Part shown: positions 1 to 8,016 of the stretch, one piece after another
How positions within the stretch are numbered: the first letter of the stretch is position 1
Layout of the letters: each line of letters opens with the position of its first letter
Source of the DNA: JALZMG01 sp963739975
GTDB taxonomy: Bacteria > Actinomycetota > Acidimicrobiia > Acidimicrobiales > Ilumatobacteraceae
Assembly: GCA_963739975.1 (NCBI GenBank)
Contig: CAVUCK010000025.1
Location: 310,001 to 374,000, forward strand
Direction: 5' to 3'
Length of the DNA: 64,000 bases
The notes under the pieces: generated by a model
Told to the model about the DNA's origin: nothing
Seen by the model: only the letters and a program-made list of their open reading frames with translations
Databases searched by the model: none
Translations under genes and position numbers: made by a program

Positions 1-401
1 GCCTGGTGGGCGGCGGTGACGTTGCCGGCCAGCTTGCCGACGAGCGCGTCGAGGAACGTGACGGCGTCGGCGAGGTTGTCGGCGACGACCTCGCCCGTGT
101 CGGCGGTCAGCGGCGTCCACGCCGTAGCCAGCAGTCGGGCTCGGTGGTCGCGGTTGGCGCCGCCGACACCGTCCCAGGACTCGGCCCGTTCGGACACGGC
201 CCGCCACAGCGTGAAGGCGGCGGCGACGTCGGTGCGCAGGGCGTCGTCGCCGGACGCCTGGGCGTCGGCGTCGAGGTCGACGAGCCGGGAGGCGAGGTCG
301 GCCACCCACGTGTCGAGCTCGGCGGCCAACCGACGGGCGGCGCCGTCGTCGAGGACGGTCCCGGCCGGCGGCACCACCGGCGGCGGCGCGCTGGGGCTCA
401 C
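1..401 (-). CDS. Hypothetical protein, N-terminal part (cut by window edge)
   Basis: An open frame runs off the left edge of the window. It starts at a GTG (401-399) that overlaps the stop codon of the upstream glnH copy (GTGA), so it is translationally coupled to the sensor lipoproteins. The visible 133 residues have no signal peptide or membrane segment and look alpha-helical (Ala/Leu/Asp-rich, with two Trp). I do not recognise a domain. In mycobacteria and corynebacteria the glnX-glnH pair is followed by the kinase gene pknG. A kinase or an accessory protein of the same signalling pathway is therefore a reasonable guess here, but nothing in the visible part shows kinase motifs. Confidence 0.55.
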   Translation of the reverse strand, partial: MSPSAPPPVVPPAGTVLDDGAARRLAAELDTWVADLASRLVDLDADAQASGDDALRTDVAAAFTLWRAVSERAESWDGVGGANRDHRARLLATAWTPLTADTGEVVADNLADAVTFLDALVGKLAGNVTAAHQ

Positions 402-1396
402 CGGCCGTACACCGGCTCGGGAGGCGCCGGCGGCGAGACGTCCGGTCCGCCGACCCACTCGGTGTAGATCTCGCCCCATCGGCCGTTGCTGCGCACGTCC
501 TCCAGGACACCGTTCACGAACTGCGCGAGGTCGACCTCGTCGGCGTTCACACCGATGCCGTACGGCTCGTCCGTCAACGGCGCGCCGACGATGACCAGGT
601 TCGGGTCCTGCGCTGCCAGCCCCACCAGCACGGTGTCGTCCCCGACGACGGCGTCGGCATCTCCCTGCTGGACGGCGACCAGGCAGGCCGTGACGTCGGG
701 CCGGATGACGACCTCGATGCCCGGAGCATCCCCGCCCGGCGTCGTGTACGCCGGATCCTCGATCAGCGCCAGGCTGGTGCTGCCGTCCGGGGCGCAGACT
801 CGGGCACCGGCGGCGACCAGGTCGTCCACGCTGGTCGCATCCGACTCGTCGTCGACGAGCACCTTCTTGCCGGCGTCGTAGTACGTGGAGGAGAAGGCGA
901 TCCGCTTCCACCGCTCGCAGTTGATCGTCATCGTGTGGGCGACGAGGTCGACCTCGTCGTCCTCCAACCCGGGAAGCCGTTCGGCGAAGGTCATCACGCG
1001 GTACTCGATCCGGTTCTCACCTCCGACCCCGAAGATGGCCTTGGCGATCTCCTTCAGGAGGTCCACGTCGAAGCCTTCGACGGCGCCGGAGATCGGGTCG
1101 ACGGCGCCGAACTGCAGCGTGTCCGCCGAGACGCCGACGATCAACCGGCCGCGCTCGGCGATCTCGGCCATCGTCGAGCCGGCGGGCATCGCTCCGGGCG
1201 CCGGTCGTGGACCGTCCGGGGCATAGGAGCGTGTGGCGTCGGCGGCAGCCTCGTCGGCCGTGCACTGCGCGGGGGCGGTGGTCGGCACGGCGGTGGGCGG
1301 CGGCGCCGTGACCTCGTCCGGGGCGGCCAGTTGCGGCGCGCCGCACCCCGCGGCGGCGACGAGCAAGCCGGTCACGACGGTCAGCCGACGGCGCAT
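398..1396 (-). CDS. glnH: GlnH-type amino-acid-binding lipoprotein (second copy)
   Basis: Extracytoplasmic solute-binding protein of family 3, 332 residues. The N-terminus is a lipoprotein signal peptide ending in a lipobox (VAAAGC), so the mature protein is tethered to the outer face of the membrane. The family signatures are clear: GSTMAEI, RGRLIVGVSADT, GFDVDLLKEI, and a TMTINCERWKRIAFSS segment typical of actinobacterial GlnH. In mycobacteria and corynebacteria GlnH binds Asp/Glu/Gln and signals through the membrane protein GlnX to the kinase PknG; it is not a transporter subunit there, and no permease or ATPase gene adjoins it here. The ATG at 1396 lies 1 base after the stop of the first copy (TGAGATG). 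The frame is intact, unlike the first copy. Confidence 0.85.
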   Translation of the reverse strand: MRRRLTVVTGLLVAAAGCGAPQLAAPDEVTAPPPTAVPTTAPAQCTADEAAADATRSYAPDGPRPAPGAMPAGSTMAEIAERGRLIVGVSADTLQFGAVDPISGAVEGFDVDLLKEIAKAIFGVGGENRIEYRVMTFAERLPGLEDDEVDLVAHTMTINCERWKRIAFSSTYYDAGKKVLVDDESDATSVDDLVAAGARVCAPDGSTSLALIEDPAYTTPGGDAPGIEVVIRPDVTACLVAVQQGDADAVVGDDTVLVGLAAQDPNLVIVGAPLTDEPYGIGVNADEVDLAQFVNGVLEDVRSNGRWGEIYTEWVGGPDVSPPAPPEPVYGR

Positions 1397-1397
1397 C

Positions 1398-2393
1398 TCA
1401 CCGGCCGTACACAGGCGCCGGCGGGTCGACCATCGGCGCGCCGACCCATTCCGCGTAGATCTCGGCCCATCGGCCACTGGTGCGCACGTCCTCGAGGACG
1501 CCGTTGACGAACCGCACGAGGTCGACCTCGTCGGCGCGCACCCCGATGCCGTACGGCTCCTTCGGTGAAGGGCTCGCCGACGACTCGCAGGTTGGGGTCC
1601 TGGGCGGCCAGCCCGACCAGCACCGTGTCGTCGCCCGTGATCGCGTCGGCCTGGCCCTGCTGCACGGCGACGAGGCAGTCGGTGATGTCGGGCAGCTCGA
1701 GCACCGTCGATGCCCGAACCGCCGTCCTCCGGCGCGGTGTACTCGGGCTTGCTGATCTCGTCGTAGTTGGTGCTGCCACCGGGCACGCACACCGTGGCCC
1801 CGTCGACGACGAGGTCGTCGACGCTCTCGTAGGTCGAGCTCGTCGGCACCAGCACCTTCTGCCCGGCGTCGTAGTAGGTCGACGAGAAGGCGATCCGCTT
1901 CCAGCGGTCGCAGTTGATCGTCATGGTGTGGGCGACCAGATCCACGTCGTCGTCCTCCAGGCTCGGCAAACGGCCGGCGTAGTTCATCACCCGGTACTCG
2001 ATCCGTTCCTCGCCGCCGTCGCCGAAGATCGCCTTGGCGACCTCCTTGAGGATGTCGACGTCGAAGCCCTCGGGCGTGCCGTCCTCGTCGAGGGCGCCGA
2101 ACTGCAGCGTGTCGGCGGAGACGCCGACGATCAGCCGCCCGCGGTCCTGGATCTCGGCCATCGTCGAGCCGGCCGGCATGTCGCCGGGGGTCGGGAGGGC
2201 ACCCTCCGGGGCGTAGGAGCGGGTGGCGTCGAGGTCGGCCTCCTCCTCGGTGCACACCGGAAACGTGTCGTCCGGAGGGGCCGTGGTCGGCGGGGCGGTC
2301 ACCTCGGGCGGCGCCGACAGCTGCGGCGCGCCGCACGCCGCGACGCTGGACGATGACGACGATGGCCGCGATGGCGGCGAGGCGACGGGTCAT
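1398..2393 (-). CDS. glnH: GlnH-type amino-acid-binding lipoprotein (first copy, frameshifted)
   Basis: Tandem paralogue of the glnH gene just downstream, with the same family-3 binding-protein blocks (RGRLIVGVSADTLQFG, GFDVDILKEV, TMTINCDRWKRIAF). As sequenced the frame is broken twice. The signal peptide (start MTRRLAAIAA) shifts frame near 2345, just before the lipobox VAACG. It shifts again near 1700, where an extra G in a GG pair separates EDGGSGID from the C-terminal half (LPDITDCLVAVQQG). Both halves stay similar to copy two across the breaks, so sequencing indels are more likely than decay. The ATG (2393-2391) overlaps the stop of glnX (ATGA), which shows one operon. Confidence 0.75.
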   Translation of the reverse strand: MTRRLAAIAAIVVIVQRRGVRRAAAVGAARGDRPADHGPSGRHVSGVHRGGGRPRRHPLLRPGGCPPDPRRHAGRLDDGRDPGPRAADRRRLRRHAAVRRPRRGRHARGLRRRHPQGGRQGDLRRRRRGTDRVPGDELRRPFAEPGGRRRGSGRPHHDDQLRPLEADRLLVDLLRRRAEGAGADELDLRERRRPRRRRGHGVRARWQHQLRRDQQARVHRAGGRRFGHRRCSSCPTSPTASSPCSRARPTRSRATTRCWSGWPPRTPTCESSASPSPKEPYGIGVRADEVDLVRFVNGVLEDVRTSGRWAEIYAEWVGAPMVDPPAPVYGR

Positions 2394-3680
2394 CGGTACT
2401 CCCGGAGCCGTTGCCCGAAGCCGACGACGACGGCTGCCGCGGCACCCAACCCGGCGACGAGCACACCCCAGCGCAGCAGACCGAGCGGCGAGCGAGCGTC
2501 GTCGAAGCCGTCGTTCACCTGGCCGACGCGCACCTCCTGGGCCCCGAGGGCTGCGTCGGCGAAGCGCGGAACTGCGTCCGCCGCCGGTCCGAGCGAGAGG
2601 GCGACGGCGCCGTCGTAGTCCCCGTCCTCGTCGTCCAGCCGGCGCACCTCGAGGTAGGTCGCCCGGTAGGCCTCCCACGGCTCGTCGAAGCAGTCGCTGG
2701 GGCTGGCGCACGCCTCCTCGAGGGCGTCCACGACTCCCGGCGTCGGCGAGCTCCCAGTCCGCTTCGTCGCCGCCCCGTTGCCGCGGTTGACGAGCGTCAA
2801 CGACTCGGCGCTGCGGGCGTCGAAGGCGCCGGCCCGGGCCCGCGACAGCGCATCGGCACCGCGCAGCGACGTGTCCACGGTGTCGTCGATCGTGCGCCCG
2901 GTCGGCAGCAGCGTGAACACCGACCAGAGCAGGGCCACGAGGATCAGCGCGGCCCCGACGGCGATCGGGACGTTGACGAGCCGGCGGGTGCGGCGCAGCA
3001 GCAGCAAGGACACGGCGACGAGCGCGACCAGGGCGACGAACAGCGCCACGACGGCCACGGCACCGTTGCGCGTGGAGTCGCTGAGGGAATCGTTGAGGCG
3101 CTGGCGGCTGGCCAGGTCGACGGTGTCGAGGGCCGGCAGCAGATCGCTGCGGACCAGTGCCGACGCCTGACGCTGGTAGGCGGCGCCGACGGGGAAGCCC
3201 TGGCGGTTGTTGGCTCTCGACTGCTCGACGAGACCGGCGAACGTGGCCAGCGTGTCGTTGGCCGTGGCCAACGCCTCGACGTCAGCGCGTGGGCGCGCGC
3301 TGGGCGACGACGGCCAATGCTCGGCTGGCGGTGGCGAGGCGTTGCTCGTACGTTTCACGGAGCGTGGCCTGGGCGTCGCTGGCGGCGAGGAAGGACGAGG
3401 CGGCGATGGAGTCGGCCTCGACGGCGGCCACGCGCACCTCCTGCACGCCGACCAGTTGCTGGGCGGCCGTGGCGGCGCTGTCGATGGAGCCGCTGCGGGC
3501 GGCGATGGCCGTGGCGGCGACGACGCCGCACAGCGCACAGACGACGGTGGCCACGGCCGCGGCCAGCCGGAACCCACCAGGCGTCGACCGGGGCGAGAGC
3601 AGGTCGCCGACGCGCCGCACGGTCGACGTGGTCGAGGGGATGATCGGGGTGCTGGTCGCCGCCGCAGTCGTCCGTTGCAC
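2390..3680 (-). CDS. glnX: GlnX-like four-helix membrane signalling protein (one frameshift)
   Basis: About 430 residues. Four hydrophobic helices are visible at roughly residues 37-60, 205-227, 234-257 and 400-422. They leave two extracytoplasmic regions (between helices 1-2 and 3-4), both helix-rich and containing QEVRVxxV repeats. This topology, and its place directly before glnH, match GlnX of mycobacteria and corynebacteria, which passes the GlnH binding state to PknG and so controls 2-oxoglutarate dehydrogenase. The frame breaks near 3290 (RALAVVAQR continues as ADVEALATANDTL in another frame); similarity of style and helix pattern suggest a one-base sequencing error. The GTG start at 3680 follows an AGAGGA ribosome site. 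Assignment rests on topology and context, not on a motif. Confidence 0.7.
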
Positions 3681-3722
3681 GTGATGTCCTCTGCCCAGCG
3701 TGGGAAGCTGCCGGGCGAGCGA

Positions 3723-3728
3723 ATCATA
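3723..3728 (-). promoter_or_regulatory. -10 box of the glnX-glnH operon
   Basis: TATGAT on the minus strand lies 42 bases before the glnX GTG. The leader carries an AGAGGA ribosome-binding site, so this operon appears to have a conventional 5' UTR, unlike most starts in the window. Confidence 0.45.
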
Positions 3729-3832
3729 CGAGTGAGCCGTTGGATCGCGCCCGGCACCTCGTGCCGCGAGTCGTCGCGTCCCACCGCCCACGACCAGCGC
3801 CGAGTCCACCGACATGTCGCGCTCGCATGCAA

Positions 3833-3903
3833 CTGGGCGCGGACGTTCTCAATCGCCCTTCTGGGCGTGCAGGTTCTCGAACTTGAGAATCTCGGCGCCC
3901 AGA
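3833..3903. repeat. Imperfect palindromic repeat, 'CTGGGCGCGGACGTTC' family
   Basis: This lies in the gap between glnX and the next minus-strand gene. TCTGGGCG at 3860 pairs with CGCCCAGA ending at 3903, with an inner GTTCTC/GAGAAT pair. A partial direct copy (CTGGGCGCGGACGTTCTC) sits at 3833-3850. The same words form a stronger hairpin at 36074-36145. The rest of 3729-4038 shows no gene. Confidence 0.55.
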
Positions 3904-4038
3904 TGGCGGCACCGACCACCCCGATCACGCCACCCAAGCCCGGATGATCTGCCGCTACATCGCCTGGCGCACCCGCAACGCCCGCGACCGTGCCCTCTGT
4001 GAACTCGTGAAACGCGTGAAACGTTGCCTGACGCGGCA

Positions 4039-5361
4039 CTAGTCGGTGGTCGTGCTCGTCGTGCTGGCCGTCGAGCTCGTCGTGCTGATGGTCGAGCTGG
4101 TGGCGCTGCTGGTCGTGCTCGGCGTGCTCGTGGTCGAGCCGGTCGCGCCGGTGGTGGTGCTCGTGGCCGAGCCTGTCGCGCTGGTGGTCGTGCTCGTGCT
4201 GCTGGGAGCCGGGGCGGGTCGCGTGGGCGGCGCGTCGTCGGGGGCGAGGTAGGCACCGATCTCGCGGAAGAGTGCGTCTGCGCTGTTGGAGTAGTCGCCG
4301 TCCGCGTCGAACGCCGCCTCCTCGAAGGTCACGGACACCGCGACGGCGATCTTCTGCGACGGCAGGTAGGCGTTGACGGCGGCGTAGCCGTAGAAGAGCG
4401 GGTTCTGGAAGTACCAGTTTCCAGTGATCCACAGCCCGAGTCCGTAGGTCTGGAACTCGTCAAGTGGGATGCAGCTGCCGCAGCCCTCGACGGCGGTCGT
4501 CTTGCCGCGGAGGTCGGTCGACGTCATCGCCTCGTACGACTCCGAGGACAGCAGCTCGCCGGTTCCGATGGCGATCGCACTGTCGTGCAGGTCGTCGATG
4601 TTGCTCGTCTGGATGGCGCCGTGGCTGAGGGTCCACGACGGGTTCCAGTACGTCGACTCCTCGTAGAACGACATGTCGGCGGGGATGTTGAACCATCCGC
4701 GCCGCTCCGAGGTGAACGCGTGGAGCACAGGTTCGGGGATCTCGGCCGTCAGCGAGGCGTTGGTGTTGTCCAGACCCAGCGGATCGAGGACCTTCTCCTG
4801 GAGCGCCCGCTCGAGCGGCATGCCGGTGACCTCCTCGAGCACGAGCCCGAGGATGACGTAGTTGGTGTGCGCGTAGTCCCAGTTCGTGCCGGGCGTGTAC
4901 CAGAGCGGCTTGTCGACCGCGAGCGCGAGCTGCTCTTCGGTGGTCCACGCCTTGTACACGTCGACGTACCCGATCTTCTGGAAGTCCGGGTTGCCGAGCA
5001 CGAAGTCGCGATAGCCCGAGGTCATCTGGGCCAACTGATGGATCGTGACCTCGTCGGCGTGTGGCAGGTCGGGCAGGTACTTCGACACCTTGTCGTCCAG
5101 GCTGATCTTCCCCTCGTCGACCAGCTGCAGCATGAGCGTGGCGACGTAGGAGATCGCCACCGCGCCGTTGCGGAAGTGCATGTCGACCGTGGCTGGCACC
5201 CCCGTCATCGACTCGCCGATCGCGGTGCGGACGAGGTCCTGGCCGTCGACCGAGACGCGCACGATGACGGCCTTCAAGTGGGCCTCGTCCATGTAGTCCC
5301 GAACGATCGTCATGATCGCGTCGGCCTTCTCCGGATCGGCGCTTGGCGCGCTCGCTGGCAC
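4039..5361 (-). CDS. Beta-lactamase-fold (class C / PBP-like) protein lacking catalytic residues
   Basis: The body matches the serine beta-lactamase / D-alanyl-D-alanine carboxypeptidase fold: LMLQLVDEGKISLDDKV, YLPDLPHADEVTIHQLAQMTSGY and TNYVILGLVLEEVTGMPLE. The catalytic Ser-x-x-Lys that normally follows FRIG/FRNG is Ala-Val-Ala-Ile here (FRNGAVAISYVAT), and the Tyr-x-Asn motif reads Tyr-Ala-His. Hydrolase activity is therefore unlikely. The last 55 residues are almost only Ser, Thr, Ala and Gly, a typical flexible wall-spanning tail. The 440-residue frame starts at GTG 5361. Upstream, in other frames, lie a signal peptide (ATG 5526) and a lipobox-like VATSC, so the real gene probably begins at 5526 with frameshifts near 5440 and 5400. 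Confidence 0.75.
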   Translation of the reverse strand: MPASAPSADPEKADAIMTIVRDYMDEAHLKAVIVRVSVDGQDLVRTAIGESMTGVPATVDMHFRNGAVAISYVATLMLQLVDEGKISLDDKVSKYLPDLPHADEVTIHQLAQMTSGYRDFVLGNPDFQKIGYVDVYKAWTTEEQLALAVDKPLWYTPGTNWDYAHTNYVILGLVLEEVTGMPLERALQEKVLDPLGLDNTNASLTAEIPEPVLHAFTSERRGWFNIPADMSFYEESTYWNPSWTLSHGAIQTSNIDDLHDSAIAIGTGELLSSESYEAMTSTDLRGKTTAVEGCGSCIPLDEFQTYGLGLWITGNWYFQNPLFYGYAAVNAYLPSQKIAVAVSVTFEEAAFDADGDYSNSADALFREIGAYLAPDDAPPTRPAPAPSSTSTTTSATGSATSTTTGATGSTTSTPSTTSSATSSTISTTSSTASTTSTTTD

Positions 5362-5788
5362 CGCCGGGTCCTGTGACGTCGCCGCAGCCGTCGAGGCGGC
5401 GTGGTGCTCGACGATGCGGGCGACTCATCGTCACTACAGCTCGTGGCGACCGACCACGGCCAGTGCCGCGATCGCGCACACCGAGAGAACGGATCGTTGC
5501 AACAACACCACCGCCACCACCACCATGTCCGAATTCTGCCGAGCGGGATCGTTCCCGCTGGAGGTGGGCTGACACTAGCCAGGTGTCACGAGTCCACGGG
5601 TGCATCCCGGGCTGGACGTTGTCGACGGCGGCCGGATGGAAATCTCGTGATCAAGGACAAGTTCACAACGGATCCGACCGTGATCGTTCGAGACGGCCTC
5701 GTGTTCCTGTACAGCGGGGGCCCCGCACCGGAGAGAACACCAGCCTGTATCGGCTCTGGTTCCGTCTCGCGGTCCGTCTCAGAACGGA

Positions 5789-5810
5789 TCGACGTCAGAT
5801 CTGACGTCGA
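5789..5810. promoter_or_regulatory. 22-bp perfect palindrome upstream of dprE1 (possible operator)
   Basis: The palindrome is centred on AGATCT with GACGTC half-sites and has no loop. It ends 53 bases before the dprE1 -10 box. Size and symmetry suit a dimeric repressor or activator site; no T-tract follows, so a terminator is less likely. Confidence 0.35.
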
Positions 5811-5863
5811 ATCGCGACAGGAACCTCATCCTGAGGTGCTCCACGGGCGGCTGGCGGGACCCG

Positions 5864-5869
5864 TATCGT
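5864..5869 (+). promoter_or_regulatory. -10 box (TATCGT), leaderless dprE1 promoter
   Basis: TATCGT lies 9 bases before the dprE1 GTG, so transcription should start at or next to the start codon. Confidence 0.55.
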
Positions 5870-5878
5870 GGCGCCGCT

Positions 5879-7258
5879 GTGGGTGCGGACCGGGTGCTGA
5901 CGTCGCTGGCGGGGTGGGGCCGCACGGCGCCGACCGTCGGCGAGGTCGTCAGCGTGGCGAGTCGGGACCGATCGGCGGTGCAGGCGGCGGTCAAGGACCT
6001 GCCGGCCCGTGGCGGCATCACCCGGGGTCTGGCCCGCTCGTACGGCGACTCGGCCCAAAACGGCGGCGGCGTGGCCCTGCGCCTGCTCGACTCGGCCCAC
6101 GAGGTGGTCGTCGACGAGGCCACCGCAACGGCCACCGTCCCGGGCGGCATCTCGCTGGACGAGTTGCTGCGGGTGATCGTCCCGCGCGGCTTCTTCATCC
6201 CGGTCTCGCCGGGCACCCGGTTCGTCACCGTCGGCGGGGCGATCGCCAGCGACATCCACGGCAAGAACCACCACGTCGACGGCTCGTTCGGCAACCACGT
6301 CCGCCGGCTCTCGCTGCTGCTGGCCGATGGCAGCGTTGTCGAGCTGTCGCCGGTCGAGCGTCCCGAGCTGTTCTGGGCCACCGTCGGTGGGATGGGGCTG
6401 ACCGGCGTCATCCTCGACGCCACCGTCGGCCTGCTGCCGATCGAGACCAGCCGCTGTTCCGTCGACACGGACCGCCTGCCCGACCTCGACGCCCTGCTGG
6501 CCCTGATGGACGAGGGCGACCGCTACTACCGCTACTCGGTGGCGTGGATCGACCTCGTGGCGAAGGGCAAGCACCTCGGCCGCAGCGTGCTGACCCGCGG
6601 CGAGCACGCCACCGTGGATCAGCTGGCGCCGAAGGCCGCCGTCGACCCGCTGGCCTACGACCCCCGCCAGCTCGCCGCCGTGCCGCCGGTGATCCCGGCC
6701 CGGGGTCTCGTCAGCCACGTCACGATGGCGGCGTTCAACGAGCTCTGGTTCCGCAAGGCGCCGACGCGCAAGGTGGCCCAGATCGTGTCGATCCCGAGCT
6801 ACTTCCACATCCTCGACTTCGTCGGGTCGTGGAACCGCCTGTACGGCCGGCGCGGGTTCCTGCAGTACCAGTTCGTCGTGCCGTTCGGCGAGGAGCTGGC
6901 GCTGCGGCGGGTCGTCGAGCGCCTGGCCGCCTCGGGGACGGCGAGCTTCCTTGCCGTGCTCAAGCGGTTCGGTGACGGCAACCCCGCGCCCCTCAGCTTC
7001 CCCCGGCCCGGGTGGACGCTGGCGCTCGACCTTCCCGCAGGGGCCCGGGGTCTCGCCGAGATGCTCCACGGGCTCGACGACGTCGTGCTCGACGCCGGCG
7101 GTCGTCACTACCTGGCCAAAGACGCCCACACGACGCCGGCGGCGATCCGGCGCGGCTACCCCCGTCTCGCCGAGTGGCAGGCCGTACGCGCCGCCGTCGA
7201 CCCCGCCGGCGTGTGGGTCAGCGACCAGAGCCGCCGCCTCGAGCTGCTGGAGGACTGA
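5879..7258 (+). CDS. dprE1: Decaprenylphosphoryl-beta-D-ribose 2'-oxidase
   Basis: FAD-dependent oxidase that, with DprE2, epimerises decaprenyl-phospho-ribose to decaprenyl-phospho-arabinose, the only known arabinose donor for actinobacterial arabinan. The 459-residue protein follows the M. tuberculosis enzyme almost block for block: LAGWGRTAPTV, GLARSYGDSAQNGGG, PGTRFVTVGGAIASDIHGKNHH (FAD-binding loop), FLQYQF, LAKDAHTT (with the active-site Lys) and the C-terminal SRRLELL. At the position of the benzothiazinone-reactive cysteine (Cys387 in M. tuberculosis, GWNICVDF) this protein has Ala (residue 382, GWTLALDL). The GTG at 5879 is preceded at 9 bases by TATCGT. The gene is followed 2 bases later by dprE2. 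Confidence 0.93.
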   Translation: MGADRVLTSLAGWGRTAPTVGEVVSVASRDRSAVQAAVKDLPARGGITRGLARSYGDSAQNGGGVALRLLDSAHEVVVDEATATATVPGGISLDELLRVIVPRGFFIPVSPGTRFVTVGGAIASDIHGKNHHVDGSFGNHVRRLSLLLADGSVVELSPVERPELFWATVGGMGLTGVILDATVGLLPIETSRCSVDTDRLPDLDALLALMDEGDRYYRYSVAWIDLVAKGKHLGRSVLTRGEHATVDQLAPKAAVDPLAYDPRQLAAVPPVIPARGLVSHVTMAAFNELWFRKAPTRKVAQIVSIPSYFHILDFVGSWNRLYGRRGFLQYQFVVPFGEELALRRVVERLAASGTASFLAVLKRFGDGNPAPLSFPRPGWTLALDLPAGARGLAEMLHGLDDVVLDAGGRHYLAKDAHTTPAAIRRGYPRLAEWQAVRAAVDPAGVWVSDQSRRLELLED

Positions 7259-7260
7259 CC

Positions 7261-8016
7261 GTGGAGAACGCGCTGGGGGAGCCCCAGACGATCGTGCTGC
7301 TCGGCGGCACCAGCGACATCGGGCGGGCGATCGTCAGCGCCCTCGTCACGCCGAGCACGCGCACCGTCGTGCTGGCCGGGCGGCGGCCCGACGAGATGGC
7401 GGTCGGGGACCTCGAGCGGCCCGGGCTCACCGTCGACACGGTGCGCTTCGACGCCACCGACACCGCCACCCACGAGGCGTTCGTCCGTGACCTGGCCGAG
7501 CGCCACGGCGACCTCGACGTCGTGATCGTCGCCTTCGGGCAGCTCGGCGAGCAGGCCGATCTCGACGACGACCCCCAGCGGGCCGCCGACCTGGTGACCG
7601 TCAACTACACCGGGGCGGTGAGCAGCTCCATGGCCGTCGCCGCCCAGTTCCGCCGGCAGGGCCACGGGCGGCTGGTGTTCCTGTCCAGCGTGGCGGGGGA
7701 GCGGGTGCGCAAGGCCAACTACGTGTACGGCTCGTCGAAGGCCGGCCTCGACGGCTTCGCCCAGGGGCTCGGCGATGCGTTGGCCGGCACCGGCGCCAGC
7801 GTGCTGGTGGTGCGGCCGGGCTTCGTGCACTCGGCCATGACGGCGGGGATGAAGGCGGCGCCGCTGGCCACCACCCCGGCCGCCGTCGCCGAAGCGACCG
7901 TCGAGGCCATGCGCAAGGGTCGCCGCACCGTGTGGGTCCCGGCCACGCTGCGCCCGCTGTTCAGCGTGTTCCGCCACCTCCCCGGCCCCATCTGGCGCCG
8001 CCTGCCGCTGAGCTAA
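7261..8016 (+). CDS. dprE2: Decaprenylphosphoryl-2-keto-beta-D-erythro-pentose reductase
   Basis: Short-chain dehydrogenase of 251 residues (M. tuberculosis DprE2 is 254). It reduces the keto-sugar lipid made by DprE1 to decaprenyl-phospho-arabinose, using NAD(P)H. The Rossmann motif reads LLGGTSDIGRAIV near residue 13 and the catalytic pair is Tyr-x-x-x-Lys in YGSSKAGLDGF, with Ser in LVFLSSVAG. The start is taken as GTG 7261, two bases after the dprE1 stop, which fits the domain start exactly and implies one transcript. The downstream stop TAA touches a 54-bp palindrome. Confidence 0.92.
   Translation: MENALGEPQTIVLLGGTSDIGRAIVSALVTPSTRTVVLAGRRPDEMAVGDLERPGLTVDTVRFDATDTATHEAFVRDLAERHGDLDVVIVAFGQLGEQADLDDDPQRAADLVTVNYTGAVSSSMAVAAQFRRQGHGRLVFLSSVAGERVRKANYVYGSSKAGLDGFAQGLGDALAGTGASVLVVRPGFVHSAMTAGMKAAPLATTPAAVAEATVEAMRKGRRTVWVPATLRPLFSVFRHLPGPIWRRLPLS

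Larger units (their letters stand above)
5527..5878. other. Intergenic region upstream of dprE1
   Basis: There is no convincing complete gene. A short coding-like stretch from GTG 5647 (high G/C at third positions, reading DPTVIVRDGLVFLYSGG) resembles the start of a beta-propeller glycosidase, but it runs into dprE1 in the wrong frame. A 22-base perfect palindrome and the dprE1 -10 box lie further along. Confidence 0.5.

Noticed and set aside
398..2302. A single 634-residue double-domain binding protein
   Set aside because: The two halves are paralogous GlnH proteins. The join arises only because a frameshift in copy one removes its stop; the second copy has its own ATG, signal peptide and lipobox.
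4039..4252. Simple-sequence repeat or mobile element at the Ser/Thr-coding region
   Set aside because: The low-complexity DNA is explained by an in-frame Ser/Thr-rich protein tail.
2390..4432. 680-residue protein read through 4432
   Set aside because: Upstream of ~3290 that frame is Arg/Pro-rich shadow sequence; the real N-terminus with a membrane helix lies in another frame starting at 3680.
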